NCBI RefSeq assembly: GCF_963675165.1
Contig: NC_087377.1
Location: forward strand, 7,953,122-8,017,121
Length of the DNA: 64,000 nt
Source of the DNA: Halichondria panicea
Lineage: Eukaryota > Porifera > Demospongiae > Suberitida > Halichondriidae
Direction: 5' to 3'
Within the stretch, counting starts at the first letter, position 1; each line of letters begins with the position of its first letter. Below are positions 20,157-33,300 of this stretch, piece by piece. The translations under genes were made by a program, and so were the position numbers. The notes under the pieces are model-generated. The model did no database searches. It had not been told where the DNA came from and saw nothing but the letters and a program-made list of their open reading frames with translations.

Positions 20157-20253
20157 TAGCCTCGATCCCAGGCCGATCCGTCTCCAATTGAACGCTAGGT
20201 CGTATTTTTCAACTTCGTTCTATTAAAAAAAAATCGGCCTGGGACCGAGGCTA
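20157..20253. mobile_element. TAGCCTCGA palindromic element, 97 bp
   Basis: Ends TAGCCTCGATCCCAGGCCGA and ATCGGCCTGGGACCGAGGCTA minus its last base overlap. Flanks GTATGCCAC (20148-20156) and GTATGGCAC (20254-20262) are a 9-bp duplication with one mismatch. Confidence 0.75.
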
Positions 20254-20598
20254 GTATGGCACTTGGTGCAGAGTTCATTATGGCGTTTATTTCAATTCAG
20301 CGTTTACTTTATCAAAACACTGGGAATTCAAAGCAATCGTGTTAATTGTGAAAGTTGAAACTCGTGCATAGGTGCATGTTTGTTAACCACAGTATAAACG
20401 TATAGTCTGTTGTATATGTATACGTGTGTACATGCATGCTACTTAGTGCTATATTATTATAGTGCAGAGGTAGGTATAGTGCTTTTTGCAATTGATTTAT
20501 GTGTATTTAGAAACAAATCATGTTTATTGTGAAAGTTGACACTCGGGTGTTTGTCAACCATGCATGCAGCTTACTAACATGCAGTATTATTATTACAG

Positions 20599-20837
20599 TA
20601 CCGTATAGCGCGAAATTTTCGAGGGGCTTAATTTTCGCGGATTTCGTGGGGTTAGAATTCTACACAAAAATTAAGTCTACGAAAATTGTTCTTTAATTAG
20701 AATTACCTGCTATCATGCAAATATTTAAAGGCGTGGCTTCCGGTAAGCAGTCATTCCGCGAACATTGTGCAACGAAATGGCTTTTAGAGGCCAATCCACG
20801 AAATATAAGTGCCTCAAAAATTTCGCGTTATACAGTA
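20599..20837. mobile_element. TACCGTATAGCG-family MITE
   Basis: Left end TACCGTATAGCGCGAAATTT, right end AAATTTCGCGTTATACAGTA. Interior is non-coding. It is the same family as the elements at 44423, 45618 and 57860, with a variant subterminal region. Confidence 0.6.
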
Positions 20838-21071
20838 ATCGACAGTAGTCTGTCAGTTTGTGTGTGTGTGTGTGACGGTCCGTGTGTCTGTCGCTCAGTT
20901 TGGCTTACCTGGTGATTTAGGCATCACAATTTGTACGTAGGGAAACTTGTAGCATTAAAACTAAGGCTTAAAATTTGGCAGATTTTGCAAAGAAGTCTTT
21001 GTTTCGCAGAAAAGGCGAGCTAAACCTAAGAAGCTTTTTGCGTACTTAGTACTAAACGCGGCTATTATTTG

Positions 21072-21481
21072 ATAATTGGGGAGGTAGGCATGAAAGAACC
21101 TTCTGTGATGTGAGAGTGTTCAACCCACATGCTCGCTCAAACAGAAACACTAATCTCACCGCTTGCTATCGAAAACACGAAAGACTGAAGAAGAACGCCT
21201 ACAAACAAAGAGTCAGGGAGGTAGAGCATGCCTTGTTCACACCCCTGGTTTTCTCGGCAACAGATGGACTCGGAACTGAGGCAATTACTTTTTATAAGCG
21301 CCTAGCCTGTCTCCTGGCTTCAAGAGAGATGATCCTTATAATAGAACCATATATCCTGGCTGAGATGTCGCCTCACCTTCTCCTTGTTGAGATCTCAATT
21401 CGCTGCATCAGGGGAGCACGCTCGCATCCGGGATGCTTCGTAAGATCTCCTGTAGACCTAATGTGGCATCATCGGCTGTAA
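21072..21481 (+). pseudogene. Retroelement C-terminal fragment
   Basis: The frame reads WGGRHERTFCDVRVFNPHAR, then SNRNTNLTACYRKHERLKKN and REVEHALFTPLVFSATDGLG. This module commonly follows the reverse transcriptase in many invertebrate predicted RT proteins (recalled pattern, not searched). The frame shifts near 21400, where the alternative frame continues (SCRPNVASSAVTNWNLT). No reverse transcriptase lies upstream, so it is an isolated 3' fragment. From 21482 to 22190 nothing else is recognisable. Confidence 0.6.
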
Positions 21482-22204
21482 CTAACTGGAACCTCACAAT
21501 TAGTGTGATCAATAAATTTATTTATAATTTATTTTTTGTACACGTTACTATTAAACTGCACTTGTGTTTATAATAGAAGGCACAAAATGCAGGGAATGAC
21601 ATTAGTAACAAAGTAGGCCTAAGCTTTATTCTTGCTTAAGTTGAATCTACAGTTGATATGTTGCTGACTGGAGCTCAGGAGCACTGTCCATTGAGGTAAG
21701 GAAGAGGTTTATAGAAGGGGCAAAGTGGCATTCCAAAGTATGTGAGCTCTATTGTAGTATCCCTTTGGTGGGAAAGACCTTATTTAGTACTGGGTCTGAA
21801 TAATTATTTTTCTTGTGGATAGAGTCGCTCGTTTGGTCAATAGCAAATCCAATGGTAACGTTGGCTGTCTGGTTGCCAGCTTACCGTAGATTTCTGCGTT
21901 CAACAAGTTAGCTGCTGCATATAGATATCAACTTGTGTACCCCAGTAGAAAGATTCCCTTAATTTTTCTTAAATAGCTGGGCATTGTATGCAAGTAAAAT
22001 CAAAGCCACTTGGCTTTAGGTTGGTAAGTAATATTTCTTTTTGTCTTAGTTAGCTGGTTTTGAAAAGCAGACTCTTTAAATAGTTTCCATTTTCTTGCGG
22101 TTGGTAGATTATGCTGGCATCATTTTGAGCATAATTGTATGAAGTGCTATTAGTGACTGGAGAGTGTACAGCGATTAATCCCGTATCACATCCAGTACAA
22201 TATA

Positions 22205-22265
22205 ATTGCATGTTGTCATTGACAGCGTGCAATTACCTGCCAAGTAATTGTACGCTGTCAATGAC
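22205..22265. repeat. Hairpin with about 27-bp arms
   Basis: 'ttgtcattgacagcgtgcaa' pairs with 'ttgtacgctgtcaatgacaa', separated by a short loop. A near relative is at 35625-35690. Likely the centre of a larger palindromic element. Confidence 0.65.
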
Positions 22266-23352
22266 AACGGATTGTTTTCGAAAAATTCTCACGGCCGAAA
22301 ATGTTATAAAAACTGGAGAGAACTTAACTATATTTGTATGGTTACTCGTGCAATAAGGGATTAATAGCACTCATAACAAGCACTGGCAAGGTTAATACAC
22401 TCGGCTACATCTATAGTATAGCTTTACCATTGCTTGTTACTCGTGCTATTAATCCCGTATTGCACTCTTAGCCATAATATTAATTATATACTACTGCATG
22501 TCTATGTTCTAATTTATCGGACAGCAAAAAGTGGAAAGTGTCCAGGTATACTGAATTGGAACAGATCTAATATAGAGCACGTGAAGAAGTGTCCGATAAA
22601 TTACGGTAATAGGCATGCACATTTTTGGGGTGAGAATTATGCTGCACTTTTAAACAATTATGACAGGTCAGTCGAGTCAGTAGTATAAACATCTGCAGGT
22701 ACTGGCATGTTTGACCATACATTCTAATGTTGTGTGTCTGTCAACAGAAAAGGGGTATCATAAGTTGACCATAATTATTTTTCTTTTCCCAGAAAATCTT
22801 CGCCTGACTGTTACAAGTAGGGACCTGCAGAGTCTTATAACTGAAAGACTCTTATTACTGTACATTACTGTTCAATAATTGTCTTGTCTCAGGGTTTATT
22901 GTATTATTACCATCTTTCCTTGTTTGTCACTTATGACATTTGTTTTTTGAGCAGCAGTACGTTGCTTGCATGCGCACAACCGTTATATTAATTAATAGTT
23001 TATAGATACTGCGCATGCTTGTATGCTAATTGGTGCTGCTGTTTCGCTAATTAGTGATGATATAGTCTTGGACTTATAATATTAGCTATGTCATCAACTG
23101 CACCATAGTCTTAATAGCTAGTACTATAGTATAGGCCAATTCTCCTCAGGTTGTACTCTCCAACTCCGTGGTGAGGCATCCATAGCTAGCATGCAATAAT
23201 AATTGTTTATAGTCCATAGGCTTAGCTATAGTTCTGAACGTGTATAACTTATAATCATGTGTAGGTAGTTATTGTATCACTTTAGTTTCCTAGTAAGGAG
23301 GACAAAGGTCGATCAGTATCACGTGGTCCTCATCAACTTCGGTGAACCATAG

Positions 23353-23930
23353 ATACAGCGGTTTTCAGAGTTCTTGCATCTCCAATGTCTAGAGCGGAAG
23401 TCACTGGTCACGTGATATTCCCAAACATTTAAGGTTGGACAACATCGCGGGAGCACAAATATTGCTGAGTCAGGCAAGTTTTTTTACATGAGTTTTCAAT
23501 ATAAATTTTACAGACAAAGTTATTCGTTACTAGTTATTCAGAGAAGTCTGAAATAAGCGTGTAGCTTCTCAGTATTATATAAGAAACTGGTTGAAGTGAC
23601 TGCCCCGGCCTGCCTACTCATTTTGTGTTGCTGCAAGCTGATGAGTCATATAGACAGTAGAATCTCTCTTAGCTCCAGACATCCAGTCCTGTGTTACTAA
23701 TAGTAGCTCACAAAACTATTGGAAGTGCTTACAATCTCAAGGATAGCTTCAGCGGTGATGCCAAAGGCTTGCAAAGGCTATTTCCAAGGTTGATTTTCTC
23801 CCAAATCATGTATTGGAAAAAAATCGGTTTAGAATGAGGCTAGAACTTCAATCTTGTTACGTAACGGTTCACGTGACAGGTACTTCCGCTCTAGACATTG
23901 CAAATGCAAGAACTCTGAAAACCGCTGTAT
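23353..23930. mobile_element. Inverted-repeat element of about 580 bp
   Basis: 'atacagcggttttcagagtt' at the left and its complement at the right ('aactctgaaaaccgctgtat') continue into 'cttgca...caatgtctagagcggaagt' and its inverse. No coding. The rest of 22690-24380 shows no gene. Confidence 0.65.
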
Positions 23931-24386
23931 ATGAACTTAGTCGATCCCAGACTCGCTTCGCTCCCTACAAATGAATTAGAGAAAGATCACATCATGATGA
24001 ACAGAAATATACAGTTCACTAATTTTGTAAGCATTGTGTACGTGTGTCGTTAATGGCGTTGTCAATAAGTCATCTTGGCATATCTAGATGTCTACTAGCC
24101 GCTTTGGAGTAGACTAGATCTCAGAAAAGCAACATTTTTGCATAATCATTTATACAGGTGCTGTGTACATATATCATTGTTGTTGCTCAGATCGGCTCAA
24201 AGCTAAAAGGTGAGTGAGCCAGTGAGGCTATCTAGCTCTCTATACATGTCATTTATGTAGAAGCCTCATGTATTAATTAAAACGGTGATTCAAAATGTAG
24301 ATCTACAACAGCCAGACAGCCATAATTATTTTTATTCCTTATCCAGTAGTTCTTTTCTGTCATCATTGTCTAAGTTACCCCCAAAC

Positions 24387-25613
24387 TAGCCTCGATCCCA
24401 GGCCGAGTTTTCGCTTTTATAACGGTTAGGCGAACAACTAGGCCTGGTACTAGTTAGCCTCGAGACAAGGCCGATTAAAATACGGCCTGGTCTATATTTA
24501 CCCATGCATGAACTGAGTCATTTTGGGTGACTTGTATACTTTAGTAAACCTTTGTAAAATTATACCGTAAACTAGTTTGTTTACTAGTTTCTTTCCGTAT
24601 TAATTTTAACAAATACTTGTCTCCTGTGAAGCTGTGGCTTATGCTCTCTATTGCGTTGTCGAGAAGACTTGCTGGCTAGCTGTGGCCCTCTATGGTGTTG
24701 TCGAGAAGGCTTACACACTAGTCTGAAGCCAGAAGAAGCTCTCATTTGTAACAGAAACCAAGTTCAAAACATCACGACCATCCAGCCATCATAGAGGTAG
24801 ATGAGAGCCTCTTCTGGTTTCAGACTAGTGTGCAAGCCTTCTCGACAACACCATAGAGGGCCACAGCTAGCTAGCTAGGCTATAAAGCTTCATATACATA
24901 GTAGATAGCACGTGGGCGTGTATGGACCACGCCTATGATTAATTACACATGCAATAGATACCAGGCCGTATTTTAATCGGCCTGGATTCGAGGCTAGGTA
25001 CTAGTTGTCTGCGCATGCGTAAAATTTTCATTGTATGTGGTCGGCAAAAATATTTCATTAACCAATAATTGACCCTAGAAAATTCACAGAGTGAGTATAC
25101 AAAAGATGCACATAGGGAGCTTCTTCACGAGGGGAGTTGCCGGTTGTGCTGCAGTATGATTATAGTGACCCAGGGCAACTTCAGGATGGTTGAATGCCTC
25201 ATGTTTAGCAGGCTGCTGGACCTCTCTGATTCTAGGCCCCTATTCGTAACTCAGGTATCTTGTTTTAGAAACGTCTTGTTTTAGAAACGTAGATTCTCTT
25301 GATGCCTCTGAGCTACCACAAAACAACGCTCGAATGAGCAGATATACACTCCAGTCCTGTGAGTTAGGACAATATTAAAAAGAAACCAAAGACAAGAAGC
25401 TTCAGCTAAGAGCCATTCCAATAATGATAAACGGGATACTGACTGCTAGTACACGATAGTATATACACGAATATAAATGTCACAAAAGGGAACGAGAATA
25501 TACTAATAGCCAGAATCTGGCTAATGACTGACGCATGCGCAGACAACTAGTACCAGGCCTAGTTGTTCGCCTAACCGTTATAAAAGCGAAAACTCGGCCT
25601 GGGATCGAGGCTA
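24387..25613. mobile_element. TAGCCTCGA palindromic element with a nested copy
   Basis: Ends TAGCCTCGATCCCAGGCCGA and the inverse at 25594-25613 continue for about 65 bp of arm (GTTTTCGCTTTTATAACGG... and the inverse). Flanking duplication is CCCCCAAAC at 24378-24386 and 25614-25622. The left arm is split by a second family member. A 9-bp duplication suggests a Mutator-like mechanism. No transposase is encoded. Confidence 0.75.
24456..24996. mobile_element. Nested TAGCCTCGA element
   Basis: Starts AGCCTCGAGACAAGGCCGAT and ends ...ATCGGCCTGGATTCGAGGCTA. It is flanked by GGTACTAGTT on both sides (24446-24455 and 24997-25006). Inside, 24670-24880 is a further inverted repeat around 'ctctatggtgttgtcgagaa'. 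A close relative fills 55540-56090. Confidence 0.75.
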
Positions 25614-26430
25614 CCCCCAAACATGCTCCAGTGAGAGGTTTGGCATAACTGAATTGATTTACTTGGGTTGACAATTAAACTGGGTTATAGGTAAGAGCTC
25701 AGATCTCGTCTAAAATAGGTGGTACGTTCTGTCACTGATATGCCACAAGCCTCCTCTGTCCATTTCACTCTTCACTTCCTCTCACTCTCTTCGTCTTCTT
25801 TATCACCTGCCATCTCTCATCATCACAGAATTTCACTTTAATTAACAAAATACGTTGATAGAATGCAGAGGGCTTTGTTCGGCTTACTAAAGTAAGCCAA
25901 ATGATTCAGCTTATAAAAGCGTCCCCATAAATTATTGCCTCTCTTTCTTCCTTGCCTAAAAAAGTATTACAAGACAAGAATTTAAGGATTGTAGATTTTA
26001 ACGTCTTGTGCACAAGCTGTCGGAAAAAGGTGGTTTTCGTGAGTAAATATTTCGTTTAGTCTCGTGGCTGCACTGTATTCCTACGTTCCGGCATAGATAA
26101 ACGAATAGAAATTACCGGTTCCGGTAAGCCACGTCTACGTTAAATTCGTGGAGGTCAGCTTGCCCACGAAAATAACGAATATTTTATCCCACCAAAATAT
26201 ACGGTATGCAAGAATGTAATTAAAAACTGGATCACGTGATTGTGTCAGACAAAATCTCAGCAACGTTGAGCACTAGCACTGCACTGTGCTGCACTAGTAT
26301 TAATGCATGTATGACCTACAGTAACAATAATGAACTTAATTGTCGTGAATAAATATACAATGATTCTTAGTTTTCTGAAATGGTGTCTATACAATTTTCA
26401 CTGTAATGATGTTGTAATACGTACCTACAG

Positions 26431-29400
26431 TTCAGGCCGTCCCAGGACTGGTAGCACCTAGTGAGAGAACAACTGGACTGGGTTGTATACCAGACGGCAG
26501 GAATGTCAGCTATGAGTGCACTCTACGTGGCCTCGTGACTGAGTCAACAAATTGGCGGGGAAGTTTAATTGCAGCCTTCTGCTCTCGTCCAGATAACCTT
26601 CCATTGCAGCATTATCAGTTCAGTACACAGTTTCGCGAATGTGGTGATTTAAAAGGCATTAATGTCAATAAGACTGGAGAGTTGTATACTTCAAAAATTA
26701 CCTTCAGAGCAACCACTTCTTTAGATGGAAAAAACATCAACTGTACTCTTGGGGGCGCATTGTTGATTGGATATGACAGAGTCAGAGTTGGAGGTTAGTG
26801 CATGTGAATGCAGTCCCAATCTCTCCAATATTAATGTTGTAATAATTTCTTTTAAAGCTCCACCTCCTCCTCTTAGTCTACTCTCCATCAAATTTCATCC
26901 GTCCTCAACCCTCACTGTCAATTGGAATACACCCTCTGAAACAAGCAATTTAAGGGGTTACTTGTTTCTTGTGACTGGAGAGGACTGTGGATGTGAGAGC
27001 ATTAATGTCAGTGTTAGCACTACCAGTGTCTCGTGTTCTGGTTGGACGGCCAGAGGTCAAACCTGCTCGTTTGAAGTGAGGACTGTTTCTCGAGATTGTG
27101 GGTTCATCAGTGACCCTGTGAATGAAACTGCTTTACTAAAAGGTAAACAGCCTCCATATCAGCATCAGTTTTGTGCATACATGCATGCTGCATTAATTTT
27201 TGTAGTGCCACCTGCACCAACACAACTTTTGGTAACATTTAGTGTACTTCAATTTGAGGTGGAGTTCATGCAACCAGTAAGTATAAAGATGAGGAAATAC
27301 TTTATTCAAATTATTTCCTGTTAAAAAACAGACCGTTCCTCTTCTTGGGTTCAGCCTCAACTCTACTGTAACCTACACTGTACAAGTGGTGATGGTTGGA
27401 ACTAACTTCTCAAGGAATTTCACTGGTCTGACTTGTGATGAAACCAAATTATGTAATCTCAATCTCACATTCCATAATCTCACCAGTGATAGCTACAATG
27501 TCAGTGTGTTTGCCTCTAACATATTTGGCTCTGGACCTCCTACAGTATATGTTGGTAAGATAAAAGTTATAGAAAGTAATCCCTCCTACATGTGTATCTT
27601 TGCAATACTGTATACCATACACAGAATGTAATCCAGACGATCTTGGCAGTAATGCCACTTCTCTGAATGGACAAGGAATGGTCAATGTGTCTAACGGACT
27701 AATTCACTACAGTGGTGTGTCTCCTAGATCTGTTGCAATATTAAAATGCAATGATGGGTACAGAGCAAACTCCCTCCTCAACAGAACCTGCATGTTTGGT
27801 GGACAATGGAGTGAGGGGGCATTGGGGTGTGTTATGGTGGATGAAGGAACTATTTCAACTAGTAAGTTAGAATTGCCTTTCTTGTTACATATTCATTGTG
27901 CGATACTGATACATGTATATATCTCTTTCCAAATGCATGCCTATCGTGCATGGTGCTTTGAATATTAAAATACATACATTCTGCATAATTATTGGAGTTA
28001 CAGTGACCGGTCTATTATTACAGTAGGCTAGGTGTTTATAATTATGCGTTTTAGAGTTGTAAGTTGAGAAACTTTCAACGTAACTTCGAAACCAGTATAA
28101 ACTAATTAGCTACCATATCAAGTTTTTTTCTCAGAAATTCCTGATCCTGCCTGTCCTCTGTACTGTGCTGTTTTGGTTGGTGTTTTTGTGTTTGGAACCA
28201 TGCTTGTGTTGATAATCGTTTGCATTGCAATTGTACTCTACATTCTGAAAAAGTATGGAAGAGAATGCTATGCTTCAATCAACACGTCTGAAAAGGTTCA
28301 ACTTCAGGCCGTCAACCGAGAGTAAGTTGAAACGAGTGCCTTCATCGATCATTGATTTTATACTTAGGAGTCCAACCACGAATGAAACATCACTGTCCCC
28401 TGTTGATATGCAGCCATCAAAGATAAATGTACACAGGTGAGTATTACATGTACTCTATAATCAACTGTAGATTATCATGTTTTGTCTACAGGAGCGAGCC
28501 ATCTAAATCTGCTCAAGTGGATACGTATGCAAACCCTGAAGACTTCATTAAAACACCACCACACATGCAGCCACAAAAGAACGAGAGGGCTGAGGATCAG
28601 GGGGAAGTTCCGAAATCCCTTAATGTAGCAATCACTGATGAATTGCCGGTGAGCCACAATTACTTTTCATGTCATGTACGTAACAATGGGTGGCAATTGT
28701 TTAAAGTTTGCTTGTTTTGACTGTATAGGGCTCGTAGTCTCATAGCTAATTAAGAACATACTTACATGTAGGTGTAGGTGTAGCAGTATTGTCGATAATG
28801 CTATAAGTGCATAAGCCTTGTACTGTTCACTTAGTTTTGTACACAGTGTATTGTGGATCAGTATAAACTTTACTGAGCTCGAGGAAATTGAGTCATATTG
28901 AAACCACATCTGATTTCATAGCCCAAACACACAACATTTATGTATAATTGAGTAAACTTACTTACATCTGTCACTTACAGTAAGAAAACAATGAGCATGC
29001 AAGCGTTTTATAAGCTTATATGGTCCGTACAGATATCATGTGATTTTCTGCACTTTGGCTTAATTCTTTGTTTCCCTGTATGATAGCGAATCTATCCATT
29101 GTTTTACTACATGTCAATTCACTTTCCTACGAATCACTGCAGTTGATTGTTGAGTTTCAAAACTACTAAGGATGTCGAGTGTCTACATAGATAGAGTATT
29201 AAAATACTACTAAGCTGCTTGTGACTGTGTCAATTTGACCCAATACAATTATTACTGCATTTATGGCATGGCAAGGGTGTATGAAGAGAAGAGGGCATGC
29301 AACAGATTGCGAGCAAAAACAAAAACTGCAAGTGGGCGGTGGAATTTACAATTATCTAAAAATAGATTTGTGTAAAGTACATGTGCAGATATAAGCAGTT

Positions 29401-29691
29401 TTTGCTCGCACATTGGACTAATAGTGAGTTGCATGCCCTCTTCTCTTCATACGCCCTTGATTATGGTGATCCGTGTAGTGTTGTACTGCATGTGCATTAT
29501 TTGACTGAGTGAGTACTTTAATCACATAATTATGCACACACATGCTTTATGTACAGTGTGCTCAGTACGAGAGCATTGAAGTAGCCAGACCTGTTAAAGT
29601 AACTTCAACCCAGCCTTCGCAAGAAATGTACTCTGAAGTTTTTGATGCCTTGCCAAAAGGAAAATCCACAATAATTGTGAAGAAAGTATAA
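26431..29691 (+). CDS. R3: Ig-FN3-FN3-CCP receptor with tyrosine-motif tail
   Basis: Nine exons join in phase: 26431-26793, 26858-27142, 27206-27276, 27332-27554, 27625-27861, 28135-28321, 28368-28436, 28492-28648 and 29557-29691 (about 575 aa, plus an undetermined signal-peptide exon; an ATG at 26330 is a candidate). The modules are Ig-like, FN3, FN3 split by a phase-0 intron, CCP with four cysteines (ECNPDDLG, LKCNDGY, RTCMFGG, LGC), and a TM helix (CAVLVGVFVFGTMLVLIIV) followed by KK. The tail holds YASI, YANP, YESI and EMYSEVF, resembling SH2-binding tyrosine sites. The extracellular part has many N-glycosylation sites. No lesions were seen, unlike R2. The ligand and partners are unknown. 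Confidence 0.8.
29272..29459. mobile_element. CAAGGG-family MITE in the last R3 intron
   Basis: Left end CAAGGGTGTATGAAGAGAAG, right end CTTCTCTTCATACGCCCTTG, with further pairing of 'gcatgcaac' and 'gttgcatgc'. About 188 bp. Relatives are at 55730-55889 and, as solo ends, near 13030-13070 and 39252-39300. Confidence 0.7.
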
Positions 29692-30586
29692 CAGTCACAA
29701 ATTAAACTTAATTTCCTTCCAGTTGTGCTTATTGCATTCATTAATTATAGCTCTATTTACTGTTTCATTTCACAGTATTGATTTAGAGTATCACTTAACA
29801 GTGTTTCATTTTCATCATTATTGTAATCTTCTGCAGACTCAACAAACTTGTTTAAGCCAAAAAAATGGATATTGTTGTAGTACTTGAGTAGTTTAATCCT
29901 GCATGTTGGGCGTTGTAACATAATATTTTAAACCTCCCATGTCATGTGTAAACAATAAACATCACCAACTTCCACCGAAGGCAGCAAAGGCATGGTGTTT
30001 GACCCATCTCTTCGCTACTTATAGCGTAATCTTATTGCTACATGACTGTGTCGGGTATATATCAATATTGATATTAGTTTGTTCCTGCATGGTAGTAAAA
30101 AGGTTCCTACCATGCAATATATCTATATGCTTCTGGAATCATGTGTATCATCCTGACTGGGAATGTTATGAACAAGATAAGTACATGTATGTCTATTAAA
30201 TATAGTGCCTATTTTACATGTAAAAAGGTTTCAGGAATTGTAGAAACCTTTGAAGAAAGTAACGACATCTAAATTTCAATGTACGCTGATCCAGTTGAAC
30301 GACACTGAAATTTCTCCACACGTGATCTACACTGATTACCGTAAGACTATAGACATGCAGTAGCCTAAATTAAGCTTTGTATATAATAGAGAAGAGAGTA
30401 TCGAACATAGGCATACTGTGTATCAGATGTATGCGAAGATTAAAATGACTTCCTGTATCTGTCACAAGTTTGAAATTTGCACACTGACCAATCCAAACGT
30501 GGGTGATGTAATCTACTTTCTTCCTACGTTAGATACTCTCTTCTCTATTAACTCTTGACATTACCCATAATATGCATTTTGCAGGA

Positions 30587-30702
30587 GAAAGAAAGTCGAG
30601 CTCTCAGCTGTGAACATGCCGACAACCTCATACAAACTCCACCACACAAATATGAAGAGAGAGAGCATGTGAATGTCCATTGTTCAAACACAAGTGTGGT
30701 GA
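30587..30702 (+). pseudogene. Receptor tail-exon copy, degenerate
   Basis: Bounded by acceptor-like 'catttt gcag' and a 'gtgagtg' donor. One frame keeps DNLIQTPPHKYEEREHVNVH, homologous to the intact exon 33301-33430 (IIPTPQ...EGEHVNVL). The splice-compatible frame reaches a stop. The segment 29930-30960 as a whole is duplicated at 38170-38940. The regions 29692-30586 and 30703-32880 show no other gene. Confidence 0.6.
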
Positions 30703-32879
30703 GTGTGCAAGGGTGTATAGCATAAATATTTTACTTGCCAATCCCATGTTTGTAATATGTAAACAAACAAACCTGACTTGAATCTGCCCTGTATGTGAAG
30801 CAGCATAAATTCCTTGTAGAGTATTTGTGTTGGTCTATATATGTGGAGTATTTGTGTTTGATCTATGTGCAGTTATGGGATTGGTGTTAACATGTGTGTA
30901 CTTGTGTGTATATTCAGCACTCCTGGTTTAGCTAGTTCTCCTGCTTATAATTATACCTATAAACAGCTTGGACTTGCCCAAGTTGTCACAGCTAGTACCA
31001 AATATAGATGACTGCAGACTAATAGTGAGTTCACCACTAGAAGCACAAAACAAAATGTTACACTAGGTACCCATATGCATGTAGTAAAAAAATTAGCAGT
31101 GACTCTGTGTGCAACTCTTTTCATCTCCTTGAAGTAAAGCTATAAAAAACAGAAAATTAATTGTGACCTGTAGACTTGAGCTACTATGACACTTTAGTGG
31201 TGTGACTGTAGTGGTTGACTTAGAAATGATTTCTCTAACAAGATTTGGATTTCAAGTGAGGTAAACTAAAGTCTTTACCCAGTAGTACTCACACTGTGCA
31301 ACCCTTACTTGACACAAAGTGTGTACAATGCTTTTGAAGTATTATAGGTTTCATCCTAGGCTACAACAAGGAGTACTCACACTACCACAGCACTAACCTC
31401 CCCCCCCCCCCTTGTGGTTAAGCATGTTGTATGCCTCATGGTTTTATGCCTTGAGGGTATAGCCCATGAAGGATACAATAAAGCTGACTGTGTGTGTCTG
31501 TGCGGCTGTGTGTCTGTGTGTCTGTTCCAGCTGTAAACTGCTCCACGGTTGCAATGCAATGAAAAAAACTAACAACAGCTCTATAGGTTTCTAGCCACGT
31601 TCTCTTGGATTTTGATTCGTGAAGCTTCTTTTTCGAGTTATGGCTAGTTTATTGTACACCCAACTTCAGCCAACTTATTCAGGAGCTTTATTCGTCATTG
31701 CCAAAATGGCTTAACAAAAAACTCACTGATATAATTATATGTATGTACGCTAGTGTTTGTTTGCGTTGGCCTGTAAAATCATCATGTGAGCTTCTATAAT
31801 AATGTTATTGCTTCCTGGTCTAATGTTTGTGTTATTACTATTTTCCCTTTCATAGTATATTAATTGTATACTGACTCTCTAAGCATGGCACAATGGCCAA
31901 TTAATATCTAGATCATTATTTTAATCAGCTAGGCCCTTGTTACCTGAGGCGCGCGTGGGCGGCGGGTATAGTAGCCGGTTGGTTTGTTTGTTTGTAATCA
32001 ATGTGCAAGTCTGCTTACCTGGATGCCATAGCACTGCATTTATACAGCATGGATAGCCTTCACACAACAGTTTAAATAGTGTCAGATTTTGATGTTAAAG
32101 CCTCTTTTTCGAATAAAAGCGAGCAAAAACTAAACTTGCACTGTGGCCTTTATTCGAGGGCTTACTTGCAACTGCAGTGATCCCGTACCAGGAACAATGG
32201 AAAAGGGTCACTGAAGTAGAAAGCTAGAATTATATGTTTCCAGAAGGCTTTTTTGCTGACGCTGGATCCTAGCACCAGGAGGCCGAGTCATACTTCTAAG
32301 CTCGGTCTTTAATGTGATCCTAGTGCACAGTGCATGTCTCATGTACCATGCACTAAAACTCTGTTCTCAAAATAATGTTTCAGCATGCCTCCAGTCTTAT
32401 TCCTCGACAGCTCAGTCATACATACTATGCACTGCATTGTATCACTCTTCTGGTTTCTTTATAATCATGTCACAAGCCCAGTCTATACTTTAGTGCTATA
32501 GTTAGATTTTTAATACTCGTCAAAGTTATGTTTGTCGCCAAGTAACTGTTTTGAACAACATATCAGTAGAGTTTTTGTTATTTCTAGTGTACTTTTAATT
32601 GGCCCGGGGTACATATAATTATACTATATCTAGAACCTACATTTCATTTTTAATGAAATATGCTTGCTACCTCACGTCGATACAACTAGCTTTTGTATAT
32701 AGGTATTCGTATTCGTACCTTCGAAAAAATTATACCAGCTATATGATTTATATGATATTTGGACAGCTCAGGATAGTGACGTTGAACCTATATTGCGGTA
32801 GTTTAATTCATATGTATTTCTATACAATAGAAAAATACTATAAAAAAAATACTGGGGCTGGAAATGGGTCAACCCTACT

Positions 32880-32930
32880 TGAAACACACGTGATTGGAGA
32901 GGACTGTGAATGTGAGAGCACGCTGGCCAA
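32880..32930 (+). pseudogene. FN3-1 exon remnant
   Basis: 'attggagaggactgtgaatg' and the reading HVIGEDCECEST match the FN3-1 motif VTGEDCGCESINVS of R3. Only about 50 bp survive, upstream of the R4 tail exons, and this suggests that R4 once had an ectodomain here. Confidence 0.5.
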
Positions 32931-33300
32931 ACATACACAACAAATTATTTTTCATACTATGTATACGATTTTTTCAGGACCATAAAAACTATTCATGCAC
33001 TGTTACATGTTGCCCTTTTGTTCAGCACATGTTCTAATGCATTATACTCACATGTATTATGTATTATTGTATTTGATCTTTACAGTTTCTGCAGGCAATG
33101 TAAAGGTCAATAATAATAGTAATTGAGGAAAGTGACATCTCTAAATTTTAATGGTTGAGATGTACGCAGATCCAATCAACCTATTGATGGGTAAGTTATC
33201 CAGTACATTAGGCGTTTGTTCTCACTTTATGTTCGTGTGTTACACTGACCATAAAAATTATGACTATAGCCAAAACACATAATTATAAAACAATTTGCAG

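Noticed and set aside
32599-32985. 128-codon open frame
   Set aside because: Only the short HVIGEDCECEST part is recognisable, as an FN3 remnant. The rest is low-complexity AT-rich sequence.
33151-33190. Small exon MVEMYADPINLLM before the R4 tail
   Set aside because: It ends in phase 1, while the next exon needs phase 2. Sister copies at 30.28 and 38.47 kb are not open. It may be a relic or a different isoform.
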